Assembly (NCBI RefSeq): GCF_005222705.1
Contig: NZ_STGF01000003.1
Coordinates: forward strand, 1 to 64,000
Direction of reading: 5' to 3'
Length of the DNA stretch: 64,000 bases
DNA from: Paenibacillus sp. SY21-1
Lineage (GTDB): Bacteria > Bacillota > Bacilli > Paenibacillales > Paenibacillaceae
Position numbers and translations under genes: made by a program. Within the stretch, counting starts at the first letter, position 1. Each line of letters opens with the position of its first letter. Below the pieces are notes generated by a model. It worked only from the letters and a program-made list of their open reading frames with translations, was not told the DNA's origin and did no database searches. Positions 27,413 through 36,446 of this stretch are shown here, piece after piece.

Positions 27413-28489
27413 ATGCGTACTCAGTCCACGAAGAAAAGAAAATGGAAATGGCTGTTCATCAGCCTGTCGGTTATTGTCGGTGCCGCGCTCGCCTTCACCA
27501 TTTATTGGGGTGTCGGGGTTTACAACGCGCTGGACAATTTCAGTGATGAGAGCGATGATCCGCCTGTCGTCTACGATCCGCAAAGCACCCCGGTTCCCGT
27601 TCCCGAATGGGAAGGCAAAGAGCGAGTCAACATTCTGATGATGGGCGGCGACGTGCGCGGCGTTGATGAAGGCCAGGCTGCACGGTCCGATTCTATTCTG
27701 GTCGCATCGTTTGATCCCGTCACCAAGAAAGCCCATCTGTTCTCCGTTCTGCGTGATACGTACGTAGACATTGAAGGACATGGCAAAGGACGCATCAATA
27801 CGGCGATTACGCTTGGCGGCTATCCGCTTGCGATGAAAACCGTAGGCGATCTGCTTGGCCTGGACATCCAGTATTATGTGTATACCGACTTTGAGGGCTT
27901 CAAGGCGCTGATAGATGAGATTGGCGGCATTTACTTTGATGTCGAGAAAGATATGGATTATGTCGACAACGCTGACGGCAACAGGTACGACATTCATTTG
28001 AAAAAGGGCTATCAGCTGCTTGACGGCGACAAAGCGCTCCAATACGTGCGCTTCCGTCACGACGCCATGAGCGACTTCACCCGGACCGAACGGCAACGGG
28101 AATTTCTTCAGACGGTAGCCAAGGAGCTGCAGTCCACCTGGAGCATTATTAAAATGAAGGACATTCTCGAGAGCATTCAGCCATACATCAAAATGAATAT
28201 CAACGTATCCGATATGCTCAAGCTTGGCCAACTCGGCATGAAAACCCATGTGGCCGGCACGGCTCAGGTTCCTCCGATGAACCTGATCGGAGAGAGCAAC
28301 GTCGGCGGAGCTTCTGTCATTGCGATCAAAGATGAGGACGCCCTGCGCGAATATGTGCAGGAAGTATTGCAGGAGGATGTGACGATTCCATCCCCGTCTC
28401 CATCCGACACCGCTGTCGAAGACGGCGCTTCCGGCGCCTCTGCGACAGAAGGCGGCTCATCGGCAAACGGCGGCACATCCAGCCGCTGA
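27413..28489 (+). CDS. LytR-CpsA-Psr (LCP) family wall-polymer ligase
   Basis: A 358-aa protein with a short cytoplasmic Lys/Arg start, one membrane helix (about residues 13-33) and the extracytoplasmic LCP domain: NILMMGGDVRG, RSDSILVASFDP, FSVLRDTYVDI, GRINTA, then LDGDKALQYVRFRHDAMSDFTRTERQ. The Asp and Arg residues bind the pyrophosphate-lipid of the donor. LCP enzymes transfer teichoic acid or related polymers from undecaprenyl phosphate to peptidoglycan. The C-terminus is a Ser/Gly/Thr-rich tail. ATG 27413 follows AAAGGAG at 14 nt, a long spacing. Confidence 0.92.
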   Translation: MRTQSTKKRKWKWLFISLSVIVGAALAFTIYWGVGVYNALDNFSDESDDPPVVYDPQSTPVPVPEWEGKERVNILMMGGDVRGVDEGQAARSDSILVASFDPVTKKAHLFSVLRDTYVDIEGHGKGRINTAITLGGYPLAMKTVGDLLGLDIQYYVYTDFEGFKALIDEIGGIYFDVEKDMDYVDNADGNRYDIHLKKGYQLLDGDKALQYVRFRHDAMSDFTRTERQREFLQTVAKELQSTWSIIKMKDILESIQPYIKMNINVSDMLKLGQLGMKTHVAGTAQVPPMNLIGESNVGGASVIAIKDEDALREYVQEVLQEDVTIPSPSPSDTAVEDGASGASATEGGSSANGGTSSR

Positions 28490-28501
28490 TAGACAGCACT
28501 T

Positions 28502-28540
28502 ACACGCAAGCGGCCCATCCGCTTGCGTGTTATTTTATTG
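28502..28540 (+). terminator. Terminator of the LCP gene
   Basis: ACACGCAAGCGG-CCCAT-CCGCTTGCGTGT followed by TATTTTATT. Confidence 0.85.
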
Positions 28541-28696
28541 GATGCGAATTGCAGCCGCTGAAGCGATTGAATTTCGTTCATGCGGTTATATGTTTATATA
28601 GGAATTGCGGCCTTCACGCTTCGGTTCGCGCCCAATTAAGCCGCTCCTACGCGCAAGACTCCGTAAACCATGCCCATTATAATTGGAGGTAATACG

Positions 28697-30007
28697 ATGA
28701 CGATTCAACGTCCGCAGTCCGAACAGCTTTATGAGCAAGCGCTCCAGCATATCGTAGGGGGAGTCAACAGTCCGTCGCGCTCCTACAAAGCGGTAGGCGG
28801 AGGCGCCCCCGTATTTATGAAGCGGGCCGAGGGCGCCTACTTCTGGGATGTTGACGACAACCGCTATATTGACTATCTCGCGGCTTACGGTCCGATTATT
28901 GCCGGACATGCCCATCCTCATATTACGGAAGCGATCGTTCGCGCGGCCCAGAACGGGACGCTCTATGGCACGCCGACCGAGCTGGAAATTACGCTCGCCA
29001 AGATGCTGAAGGATGCGATCCCTTCCATGGACAAGGTTCGGTTCGTCAATTCGGGGACGGAATCGGTTATGACAACGATTCGGGTCGCACGCGCCTACAC
29101 GGGCCGCACCAAAATCATTAAATTCGCCGGCTGCTACCATGGACACTCCGATTTGGTGCTAGTGGCCGCGGGCTCGGGGCCTTCTACGCTTGGCATCCCC
29201 GACAGCGCCGGCGTGCCGGCAAGCATTGCAGGCGAGGTCATTACCGTTCCTTTCAACGACCTGCCTGCGCTTGAAGCGGCTTTGGCCCGATGGGGAAGCG
29301 AAACGGCAGCCGTTATGGTCGAGCCGATCGTCGGTAATTTCGGCATGGTTATGCCGCATGAGGGCTTTCTTGAAGGCTTGTGCAGGCTGACGCGGGAAGC
29401 AGGCGCGCTTGTCATTTACGATGAGGTGATAAGCGCCTTCCGCTTCCACTATGGCGCAGCGCAAACCTATGTTTCGTTCCCGGACCCCAAGGCGATCGAG
29501 CCCGATCTGACGGCGCTTGGCAAAATTATCGGCGGCGGGCTTCCCATTGGTGCATACGGGGGGCGCAAAGAGATTATGGAGCAGGTCGCGCCGCTTGGCC
29601 CTGCCTACCAGGCAGGCACGATGGCAGGCAATCCCGCTTCCATCTCCGCAGGCATAGCTTGTCTGGAAGTGCTGCAGCAGCCAGGCGTCTATGATCATAT
29701 GAATGCGCTGGCTACCAAGCTGGCGGCCGGCATCTTTGCCGCATCCAAGGAGCATGGCATTCCGCTTACGATTAATCAAATACGCGGATCGTTCTCCGCC
29801 CATTTCTGCGATCACCCGGTAACAAACTATGACGAAGCGCAGCAAACGGACAGCGAGCAGTTCGGCCGCTTTTTCAAGCTCATGCTGGATCAGGGCATTA
29901 ACCTGGCCCCTTCCAAATATGAAGCCTGGTTTCTGACCATCGCTCATACCGAAGCAGATATCGACGCCACCATAGCAGCCGCCAACTACGCATTTTCCAG
30001 GCTGTAG
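28697..30007 (+). CDS. hemL: Glutamate-1-semialdehyde 2,1-aminomutase
   Basis: A 436-aa class III aminotransferase that makes 5-aminolevulinate from glutamate-1-semialdehyde in C5 haem synthesis. It shows [15 protein letters not shown] at the N-terminus, [32 protein letters not shown], and the PLP lysine in [19 protein letters not shown] (K276). ATG 28697 follows GGAGGT. It is a single gene with its own terminator and not next to other hem genes, so it may be the second, GsaB-like copy common in Bacillus; that cannot be decided from this window. Confidence 0.93.
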   Translation: MTIQRPQSEQLYEQALQHIVGGVNSPSRSYKAVGGGAPVFMKRAEGAYFWDVDDNRYIDYLAAYGPIIAGHAHPHITEAIVRAAQNGTLYGTPTELEITLAKMLKDAIPSMDKVRFVNSGTESVMTTIRVARAYTGRTKIIKFAGCYHGHSDLVLVAAGSGPSTLGIPDSAGVPASIAGEVITVPFNDLPALEAALARWGSETAAVMVEPIVGNFGMVMPHEGFLEGLCRLTREAGALVIYDEVISAFRFHYGAAQTYVSFPDPKAIEPDLTALGKIIGGGLPIGAYGGRKEIMEQVAPLGPAYQAGTMAGNPASISAGIACLEVLQQPGVYDHMNALATKLAAGIFAASKEHGIPLTINQIRGSFSAHFCDHPVTNYDEAQQTDSEQFGRFFKLMLDQGINLAPSKYEAWFLTIAHTEADIDATIAAANYAFSRL

Positions 30008-30014
30008 CTAATGA

Positions 30015-30050
30015 CAGGGCCGGAAACGCTTCAGCGTTTCCGGCCCTTTT
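30015..30050 (+). terminator. Terminator of hemL
   Basis: GGGCCGGAAACGC-TTCA-GCGTTTCCGGCCC followed by TTTT. Confidence 0.92.
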
Positions 30051-30069
30051 GCATCATGTCGATATGAAA

Positions 30070-30102
30070 AAACATAGTCAGCCAGCGATTGGCTCGCTGG
30101 CT
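30070..30102 (-). terminator. Terminator of the sugar dehydrogenase gene
   Basis: On the minus strand AGCCAGCGA-GCCAA-TCGCTGGCT is followed by GACTATGTTTTTTC, shortly after the gene stop at 30110. Confidence 0.8.
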
Positions 30103-30109
30103 CCAACGA

Positions 30110-31282
30110 TCAAGGCAGATTGTTTAGAATCAGCAGCCGATCGTCCGTTTTGCCGGGATTGCCTCTGCCGTCCGTATTGTTGGTAATGACGTAGACTCGG
30201 CCATCCTTGATTTTCACATCGCGCAGTCGGCCTTCCCCCTCGAATACGACAGCCATATTCTTTGTTGCCGGGTCGTAGCGGTATAACGCGCTGCCTACCA
30301 GCGTCGCGATCAGCAGCCGGTTCTGTTCATCCATTGTCGCCCCGGAAGGAGCAATGGCCGGATCTCCCGTGTGATACACAGGGGGAATCATGCCGCTCTG
30401 CGTTTGATCGCCGTATACGGCCGGCCAGCCGTAATTTCCGCCAGGCTCGATGACGTTGATCTCATCATGTCCGCCTGGCGAGCCGGAAGGACCATGCTCC
30501 GTAACGAGCATTACGCCCTCGTCCGTCCAAGCCATTCCTTGCGGATTGCGATGTCCATACGAGTACACGTATGAGCCCGGGAACGGGTTGTCCGACGGCA
30601 CGCCGCCGTCCAGCTCCAATCGCAATATTTTGCCTGCCAGACTGTTCTTGTCCTGGGCCAGCTCGCGCTCCTGGGCATCGCCAGTCGTCACATACAGCAG
30701 CTTGTCTGGTCCGTAGGCCATTCTGCCGCCATCATGGTTGGAGGCGCCAGGTATGCCTTCCAGAAGCGGACGAACCTCCTCCCAGCTATCCCCGTTCTGC
30801 TTCAGCAGCACAACGCGATTAAGCGTCCGGCCATCCTCCTGGTACGTATGGTAGGCATACGCCTGCTGTGTGCTTGCAAAATCCGGTGCAAGCAGAAAGC
30901 CGAGAAAGCCGCCTTCGCCGCGGTCAAGCACCGATTTTGTCAGCTTAACGGATTGTCTGGACAGCTTGCCTTCTTCAATTTGAACGATGTTGCCCTCCCG
31001 CTCGCTAATGTAGACGACATCCCCGGCGAATTCAATAACCCACGGCACACGCAATTTTTCAGCCAGCACCTCAACCGGCTCTGTCGGCTTATCCGACGGC
31101 TCTTCTGTCGCTACATCCTCCGTTACTTCAGGTGCAGCCGTCCCCGATGCGGCCTCGGTTGGCGTCGCTTCCGGCGAAGCGGCAGGCGGCGCTGCATTGG
31201 GCTCGTCGTTTTTTCCGCAGGCCGCCAGCACCCCGATCCATAAGCTGATCGTCAACACAGCAGCTACTCGTTTAGCCTTCAT
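30110..31282 (-). CDS. PQQ-dependent sugar dehydrogenase-like lipoprotein
   Basis: A 390-aa exported lipoprotein: the signal peptide ends in the lipobox LAAC (Cys near residue 22), then a Pro/Ala/Thr/Glu-rich linker. The soluble glucose/sorbosone dehydrogenase beta-propeller has LRVPWVIEF, GEGGFLGFLLAPDF, SNHDGGRMAYGPDKLLYVTTGDA, GHRNPQGMAW and EHGPSGSPGGHDEIN. Family members oxidise aldoses with PQQ; many Bacillota homologues (YliI-like) have no proven cofactor. It is monocistronic, anchored outside the membrane. The natural substrate is not known. Confidence 0.9.
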   Translation of the reverse strand: MKAKRVAAVLTISLWIGVLAACGKNDEPNAAPPAASPEATPTEAASGTAAPEVTEDVATEEPSDKPTEPVEVLAEKLRVPWVIEFAGDVVYISEREGNIVQIEEGKLSRQSVKLTKSVLDRGEGGFLGFLLAPDFASTQQAYAYHTYQEDGRTLNRVVLLKQNGDSWEEVRPLLEGIPGASNHDGGRMAYGPDKLLYVTTGDAQERELAQDKNSLAGKILRLELDGGVPSDNPFPGSYVYSYGHRNPQGMAWTDEGVMLVTEHGPSGSPGGHDEINVIEPGGNYGWPAVYGDQTQSGMIPPVYHTGDPAIAPSGATMDEQNRLLIATLVGSALYRYDPATKNMAVVFEGEGRLRDVKIKDGRVYVITNNTDGRGNPGKTDDRLLILNNLP

Positions 31283-31451
31283 TATCGGAGCTCCCCCTTT
31301 ATTTCGCGATCTGCTATATCCTTAAGCATTCCCCGCGCAACCTAAACAGGTATATGCTGTTGTTAGCCTACCTTGCCCGACATGGCGTCGTTAGCCATTC
31401 TTCGCTTTTCCCTTGGTTCCACAGCCGTCTTTACATCCGCCATGGTGCAGC

Positions 31452-33029
31452 TTATAGCTTCATGCCTCCTGCCACCAGCAATAGCTGTCGCTTGGGAAGC
31501 AGCATATAGGCGACAGCCGCAAGCAGCAGCGGCGGCATTGAAATGAGAAAGCCGAACAGGCCGTTCTCTCCCGCGCTTAACGTATCTGCTCCCGAACCTC
31601 GTACCAATTGAACGTACAGAAGTAAAGGCGACTTCGCAGGGTCCGTCAAATACAGCAGCGATGGCGTTACATTCCCGTAATTGAGCGCCGTTTGGATAAG
31701 CAGCATGCCCCCGATTGCGGAAAGCGCGCTTACCGCAGTCATCTCTCCGCGCGCCGCTTCCAAACGCCAGACGGCCGCCAGCGCCCATGCGACTGCAGCT
31801 GAGAAGCTGGTGGCTACAGCAATCGCAAACACTGTATTCATCAATCCTGCCTCATTCATCATCACATAGTTGGACATAAGCAAAGGCTGCGACGTCAATA
31901 CGGTTATCAGCGCAAGCATAACAGCCGCACACCAGACAATCGCTCTGTTGGCGGACAGAAAGGCTCCGGCCATTGCAGCTCCCGCAAGCACCGAGGCAAA
32001 CGCTCCGGCCCCGCACATGACAATGAAAACAATCGCTGATGGCACAAGCGAAAGTTTCCCAAGCTCCGCTGACAGTGATAGCTTGTCGCCTGCCGCCCAG
32101 TAGGGCAAAAAGTAAATAACGGCAAAGCAGCCCAGTGCGAGGACAAGCGAGATCGCGCGGGCGCCATAATCGGAAGCAGGGCGCTCCGCTTGTTCCCCCT
32201 GAAAGGTCGCCTTGTACAGCTTATGAAGCGGGTACAGAAGCAAGGCCATCGACACCAGCGAAAGCAGCAATTGCATCACGTTGTTTCCGGTGCTCATGCC
32301 TAGCTGCATTTGATAAAAACCGGTTTGCATGCTGAACAAATCCATCGTTCCTACGGTTCCCGTATTCATCGGATTGTTGAACACGCTCGTGATAGCAAAC
32401 AAGCCATTGCCGATCAGCGCCAGCGCAGCGAGCGCAAACAACCCGGCTCCCTTGAGCGGAAGCCATGCATCCCGGCGTATGTACAGCCGATTGACCACGT
32501 ACATCAGAAGGATCGGGATGCCCGCATATTTAACGGCGCTAATCGCAGGATGCAGAAAACGCATCGCCGACTCATCCATAAAGATCTGACTGCCCAGCAA
32601 ATGAATCCACCAGTTCCCATACACCTCGGCAGGCATGAACAACGGAAGAACGGTCAGGATGACTACCGTTTGTCTGGCAGCGGCCGGCATGGCCAGCATC
32701 GCGCTTCCAGCCGCGGCACTGAGCGCAAAACCGGTGAGCGCGAACAGGAGGTTGAAGAATATCGTGTTACGGACAACCGTCAGAAAAGAAGGCGTATCCC
32801 ATAAAGCCAAATAATTGTTGAACCCAATCCATTCCGAGCCGCTTAAACCGGCAAAAATTTTATAATCCTTTAAGCTGAAAAGCAGCTCTCTTCCGAAAAA
32901 AATTAAAGCCACGGCCAGTCCCAAGCCCAGAAAGATAAGAGACAACAGGGTAATAATTCGTATTTCCAACCCTTCAGGCTGCTTGTTCGCAACAGGCTTG
33001 TATGCCGTTTTAGATCCCAATTGATCCAT
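31452..33029 (-). CDS. Fused MalF/MalG-like ABC permease-type membrane protein
   Basis: A 525-aa polytopic membrane protein. The N-terminal half looks like a MalF/UgpA-type sugar permease (GSEWIGFNNYLALWDTPSFLTVVRNTIFFN). The C-terminal end resembles MalG-type permeases (YMLLPKRQLLLVAGGMKL against the usual QRYFVxGLTAGAVKG). About 12 hydrophobic segments fit two fused permeases. ATG 33029 follows GAGGAG. No ATPase or binding-protein gene is adjacent, and I could not find clear EAA loops. Function is unknown; it could use a distant ATPase or have lost transport. Confidence 0.65.
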   Translation of the reverse strand: MDQLGSKTAYKPVANKQPEGLEIRIITLLSLIFLGLGLAVALIFFGRELLFSLKDYKIFAGLSGSEWIGFNNYLALWDTPSFLTVVRNTIFFNLLFALTGFALSAAAGSAMLAMPAAARQTVVILTVLPLFMPAEVYGNWWIHLLGSQIFMDESAMRFLHPAISAVKYAGIPILLMYVVNRLYIRRDAWLPLKGAGLFALAALALIGNGLFAITSVFNNPMNTGTVGTMDLFSMQTGFYQMQLGMSTGNNVMQLLLSLVSMALLLYPLHKLYKATFQGEQAERPASDYGARAISLVLALGCFAVIYFLPYWAAGDKLSLSAELGKLSLVPSAIVFIVMCGAGAFASVLAGAAMAGAFLSANRAIVWCAAVMLALITVLTSQPLLMSNYVMMNEAGLMNTVFAIAVATSFSAAVAWALAAVWRLEAARGEMTAVSALSAIGGMLLIQTALNYGNVTPSLLYLTDPAKSPLLLYVQLVRGSGADTLSAGENGLFGFLISMPPLLLAAVAYMLLPKRQLLLVAGGMKL

Positions 33030-33133
33030 GAAGCTCCTCACATCCTTTGCTTTTTCCGGCTTTATCCTGTCAACCGGCGCCAAACAAAATAAGGACAACG
33101 CCCGGGGCTGCAACCGTGCATCGTCCTTCTTCT

Positions 33134-33988
33134 CTACTTGCTTGCTTCGGCCTTATGCAGTGCCGCAATCAATTCATTCTGGATCAATCCGTTTGATGCC
33201 GCAACATTGCGGACGCCCAAATGATACGGATGGCCTGTCGTATCGCTCACGATGCCGCCTGATTCTTGAATAAGCAGCGAACCCGCGGCCAAATCCCAGC
33301 TATTAAGACCGATTTCCCAAAAACCGCTCAACCGTCCTGCGGCCACATAGGCCATGTGAAGCGCAGCGGACCCGGCTATCCGCAAATTGCGCACTTTGGG
33401 AGCAATTTCTTGTATCCCCTTTAAGTTTAGCGGCAGCGCATAGCGATGATCGGCTGGGAGCCCTGTTGCGATCAAGCTGCCTTGCAGCGTTTCCTCAGAG
33501 GATACCTGCATTCGCTTGCCGTGTACGTAAGCGCCCTTGCCCTTCTCGGCGACGAACAGCTCATCCTTCATCGGATCGTACACAACCCCTACAATGACCT
33601 CGCCTTTATAGGCAAGCGCAATCGACACGCAGAAAAAAGGAAAGCCATGCACAAAATTAGTCGTGCCGTCTATCGGATCGACAATCCACAGATATTCTGC
33701 TTCCCGTACTCCCTCCAGCGCCTTCGTCGAAGCTTCGGGACCGGGCTCCACTCCCTCTTCCCCTAAAAAAGAATGATGCGGAAAGTGGGTCATAATCAAA
33801 TTCCGAATCAATCGCTCCGAGCCTTTGTCCACCTCGGTAACGAGATCATGCGGAGAATATTTTAAATCGAGCCTAGAAAAATTGCCCAGCTTCGTCTGTA
33901 TCCATTCACCTGCCTTGGCCGCGCAGTTAATCGCAACGGCGGTAAAGCTTTTTCCTCCAATAACGGAGCCGTTAAGCTGGTCGCTCAC
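33134..33988 (-). CDS. suhB: Inositol monophosphatase family protein
   Basis: A 284-aa Mg-dependent phosphatase. Metal-binding motifs: GEEG (about residues 76-79), DPIDGTTNFVHG (WIVDPIDGTTNF) and NSWDLAAGSLLI. The start is GTG 33988 after GAGGGGGAAG. Family members hydrolyse inositol-1-phosphate, NADP or FBP; the sequence does not decide between them. It lies about 100 bp upstream of the fused permease on the same strand, so cotranscription is possible. Confidence 0.9.
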   Translation of the reverse strand: MSDQLNGSVIGGKSFTAVAINCAAKAGEWIQTKLGNFSRLDLKYSPHDLVTEVDKGSERLIRNLIMTHFPHHSFLGEEGVEPGPEASTKALEGVREAEYLWIVDPIDGTTNFVHGFPFFCVSIALAYKGEVIVGVVYDPMKDELFVAEKGKGAYVHGKRMQVSSEETLQGSLIATGLPADHRYALPLNLKGIQEIAPKVRNLRIAGSAALHMAYVAAGRLSGFWEIGLNSWDLAAGSLLIQESGGIVSDTTGHPYHLGVRNVAASNGLIQNELIAALHKAEASK

Positions 33989-34076
33989 AAGCTATCTTCC
34001 CCCTCTATATGTCATCATAAGTGCGGGACCTGTCTTGTTGCATTACGCATGGACCCGTTTCAAGTTTCATAAAATC

Positions 34077-34901
34077 TCAAGCGACGATCGAACGGATGCC
34101 TTCGTAGATAAGCTGAGCAGCGAGCAGCAGCAGCGTGACGCGCAACAGCCACAGCAAGCCTTTCCCGCTAAGCCGCAGGGCAATGGCCGCTCCCAGCTTT
34201 CCGCCTATCCAAGCTCCCGGAGCAAGCGCCAGCACAAGCAGCCAATCTATCTCTCCAAGATACACCTTCATGCCGCTGCCTACAATAGATGACAGGAAAA
34301 TGATAAACATAGAGGTAGCCGTCGCCATATGCGGCGGAAAACGGAAAAGCAGCACCATCAGCGGAACAAACAAGGAGCCTCCGCCGATCCCGAACAAGCC
34401 CGACATCAACCCTACTCCGAAACCAATCGCCAGCGCCGGCGCGATCCCATAGCTGTACGTATGCGTTTCTCCTGAAGAATCGGTCATCGTGCGGACAATC
34501 GGCCATTTTTTCGTAAACGGTTTCATATAATCACGGGCTACCAGCAACCCTGCCATTAGCAGCATAAAGACGCCAAACACAAGCTGAAAGATGCTCGTTG
34601 GGAGCAATCCCGTCAACGCCGAGCCCAGAACGGCCGCAGGGCCGCTGGTCGCAAAAAACAGCATGCCGCTGCGAAAATCGACGATACGCCGTTTGGCATA
34701 AGACAAGGTGGAGGCAAGCGCCGTTACGACGAGCACCATTAATGAAATGCCCACCGCTGTTGCATGCTCGATTTCCCCGCCCGACAGCAGCGGCCCCAGC
34801 AGCATCAGACCCGGCACGATAATGATGCCGCCGCCAAGCCCTACAATGCTGCCGAACATGGCCGCAACTACCCCGAGCAAAACAAGTAAAATCCATTCCA
34901 T
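34077..34901 (-). CDS. TauE/SafE family sulfite exporter-like protein
   Basis: A 274-aa membrane protein with about eight helices. It has the two family repeats: GSIVGLGGGIIIVPGLMLLG near the N-terminus and GLMSGLFGIGGGSLFVPLMVLL in the second half. Family members move sulfite, sulfoacetate or other organic anions. No sulfur-metabolism gene is near, so the substrate is open. Confidence 0.9.
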   Translation of the reverse strand: MEWILLVLLGVVAAMFGSIVGLGGGIIIVPGLMLLGPLLSGGEIEHATAVGISLMVLVVTALASTLSYAKRRIVDFRSGMLFFATSGPAAVLGSALTGLLPTSIFQLVFGVFMLLMAGLLVARDYMKPFTKKWPIVRTMTDSSGETHTYSYGIAPALAIGFGVGLMSGLFGIGGGSLFVPLMVLLFRFPPHMATATSMFIIFLSSIVGSGMKVYLGEIDWLLVLALAPGAWIGGKLGAAIALRLSGKGLLWLLRVTLLLLAAQLIYEGIRSIVA

Positions 34902-34947
34902 GATGTCTATTCACCTTTTCATTTAAACATTTAAGGACGTTGGCTGC

Positions 34948-35967
34948 TCAAGGCAAAATTTCCACGCTTGCGCGATCGATGACGCGAATCCTATCGTCTG
35001 TCTTTGCAAGCTCGGTCAGCTCTTTCATAAGCTTAAATAACGCCTCGTCCTTTTTTTTCGCCTCCAGCATGCAATCCACATAATCGCTTGTTCGCGCGGC
35101 ATGCCGCAAAAATCGGACAAGCGGCCCCGGCTCGACGAAATCGGCGTGTCCCCTTGGATCGCTTTCGCTTTTGGGGCTCGAAGCATGGATTTTGGGCGGC
35201 AGCTGACCGGCTGTCGTCATGCCAAGCCGTTCACGCTCCAGCCTCCATGTCCGATCCACTCGCGGCCAAAGCTGCTCATGCAGCTCTTGCTCGCTGATGC
35301 CTCCGGAATTGACGGCATAATGATGGATGTCCAGCACCATTGGAACGCCTACCCGCTCGGCAGCGTCCAGCGTTTCCGCAGCGTTAAACGTTTTATCGTC
35401 ATTTTCGAGCGTGACTCTATGCTTAAAACGAGGCGACAAGGCTCCGAACTGGCGAACGAACCGTTCACCAGCCGATGCCTTGTCGCCGTAAGCGCCACCC
35501 ATATGTATGTTGCATTTGGTCGCCTCATCCAGTCCCATCGCTTCCAGCATTTGCACATGATACGCCAGATCGAGCTTGGATTTCTCAAGCACCTCCGGTC
35601 TAGGCGTGCTGAATACGCAAAAATGATCGGGGTGAAACGAAACGCGAATCTGGTGCCTGGCTGCATAGTCGCCTATCTCGCCAAACGGCTTCGCCAGCTC
35701 TCCGATGCTGTCCCGGTCCGCAAGCGCCTCATGCGTTGCAAGCGGAATAAGCTTGGAGGAAAAGCGATAGAGCCGAATATCGTTATAATAGCAATGCTTC
35801 AGCAGCCGAAGCGTGTTCGTCAGATTCTCGCCGGCAATTCTCTCCAGCTTATGAATGCCCGCTTCACGGTCATTCAGCTTGGAGAAGGTGGCGTACGTCA
35901 TGGTCTTGGATGGAGAGGCGTTCTCAAGCTCCAGGCTCATTGCGACAAAACCGAATCGTACAATCAT
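34948..35967 (-). CDS. uvsE: UV damage endonuclease UvsE
   Basis: A 339-aa TIM-barrel nuclease that nicks DNA 5' to UV photoproducts and abasic sites. Typical features are VRFGFVAMSLELENASPSKTMTY at the start, SFHPDHFCVF, CNIHMGGAYGDK, TLENDD, DIHHYAVN and KIHASSPK, which supply the metal-binding His, Asp and Glu residues. ATG 35967 is 2 bp after the stop of the 105-aa gene, so the two are cotranscribed. UvsE is common in spore formers. Confidence 0.95.
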   Translation of the reverse strand: MIVRFGFVAMSLELENASPSKTMTYATFSKLNDREAGIHKLERIAGENLTNTLRLLKHCYYNDIRLYRFSSKLIPLATHEALADRDSIGELAKPFGEIGDYAARHQIRVSFHPDHFCVFSTPRPEVLEKSKLDLAYHVQMLEAMGLDEATKCNIHMGGAYGDKASAGERFVRQFGALSPRFKHRVTLENDDKTFNAAETLDAAERVGVPMVLDIHHYAVNSGGISEQELHEQLWPRVDRTWRLERERLGMTTAGQLPPKIHASSPKSESDPRGHADFVEPGPLVRFLRHAARTSDYVDCMLEAKKKDEALFKLMKELTELAKTDDRIRVIDRASVEILP

Positions 35968-35969
35968 CG

Positions 35970-36287
35970 CTACGAGCGCTCCCCGAAAAACATCTCATGC
36001 GCAAGCGCCGTTTGAACGGCCGCTTCCTCTTCCGTAAGCTTTCTCACAAGCTCCATCTCCACTTCGGTTACTTCCTCGCCTTGAAAATTGATTTCGGCAA
36101 TAGAAGCCAGGATACGGACGATCGCGATGGCCTGATTGCCGGGCGTGTAGGCAATGACCTTCTGGCCGGTAGGGAATACGCGAAACCCGCTCTTGACCAT
36201 TTTGCCCCGACCGTATTCAAGCAATTCATACAGCTCCTGCTCGGATTTAAATTTGCATACGGAATTAAATTCTGTTGAGAAACCCAT
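35970..36287 (-). CDS. Conserved hypothetical protein (105 aa)
   Basis: A 105-aa soluble, acidic protein, not recognised by name. It opens MGFSTEFNSVCKFK and contains FRVFPTGQKVIAYTPGNQAIAIVRI and a C-terminal charged helix (EEEAAVQTALAHEMFFGERS). It starts at ATG after GGGAGG located in the end of the small ORF upstream. It sits between ddl and uvsE with almost no gaps, so it is coexpressed with them; no function can be assigned. Confidence 0.8.
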   Translation of the reverse strand: MGFSTEFNSVCKFKSEQELYELLEYGRGKMVKSGFRVFPTGQKVIAYTPGNQAIAIVRILASIAEINFQGEEVTEVEMELVRKLTEEEAAVQTALAHEMFFGERS

Positions 36288-36293
36288 TGACGT

Positions 36294-36446
36294 TTACCTC
36301 CCTTCAGCGTAGTCGAAAGCCATCTTACCCTGGAACGCGCTTCCCTTATGCCCCTGCTTAACCAAGGCGGCCTTGCCGTCTCCGCTCTCATGCGCCGGAT
36401 GCAGCAAAGAGCGGCCTGACTCAGGCCGCCCGTCCGGTCCGCGCAT
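36294..36446 (-). CDS. Small ORF (50 aa) translationally coupled to ddl
   Basis: A 50-codon frame MRGPDGRPESGRS...AFDYAEGR whose ATG overlaps the ddl stop (TAATG) and whose stop overlaps the ribosome binding site of the next gene. It is rich in Gly, Arg, Lys and Ser with no membrane helix. The tight packing supports translation, but I know no family, and chance is possible at this length. Confidence 0.5.
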   Translation of the reverse strand: MRGPDGRPESGRSLLHPAHESGDGKAALVKQGHKGSAFQGKMAFDYAEGR

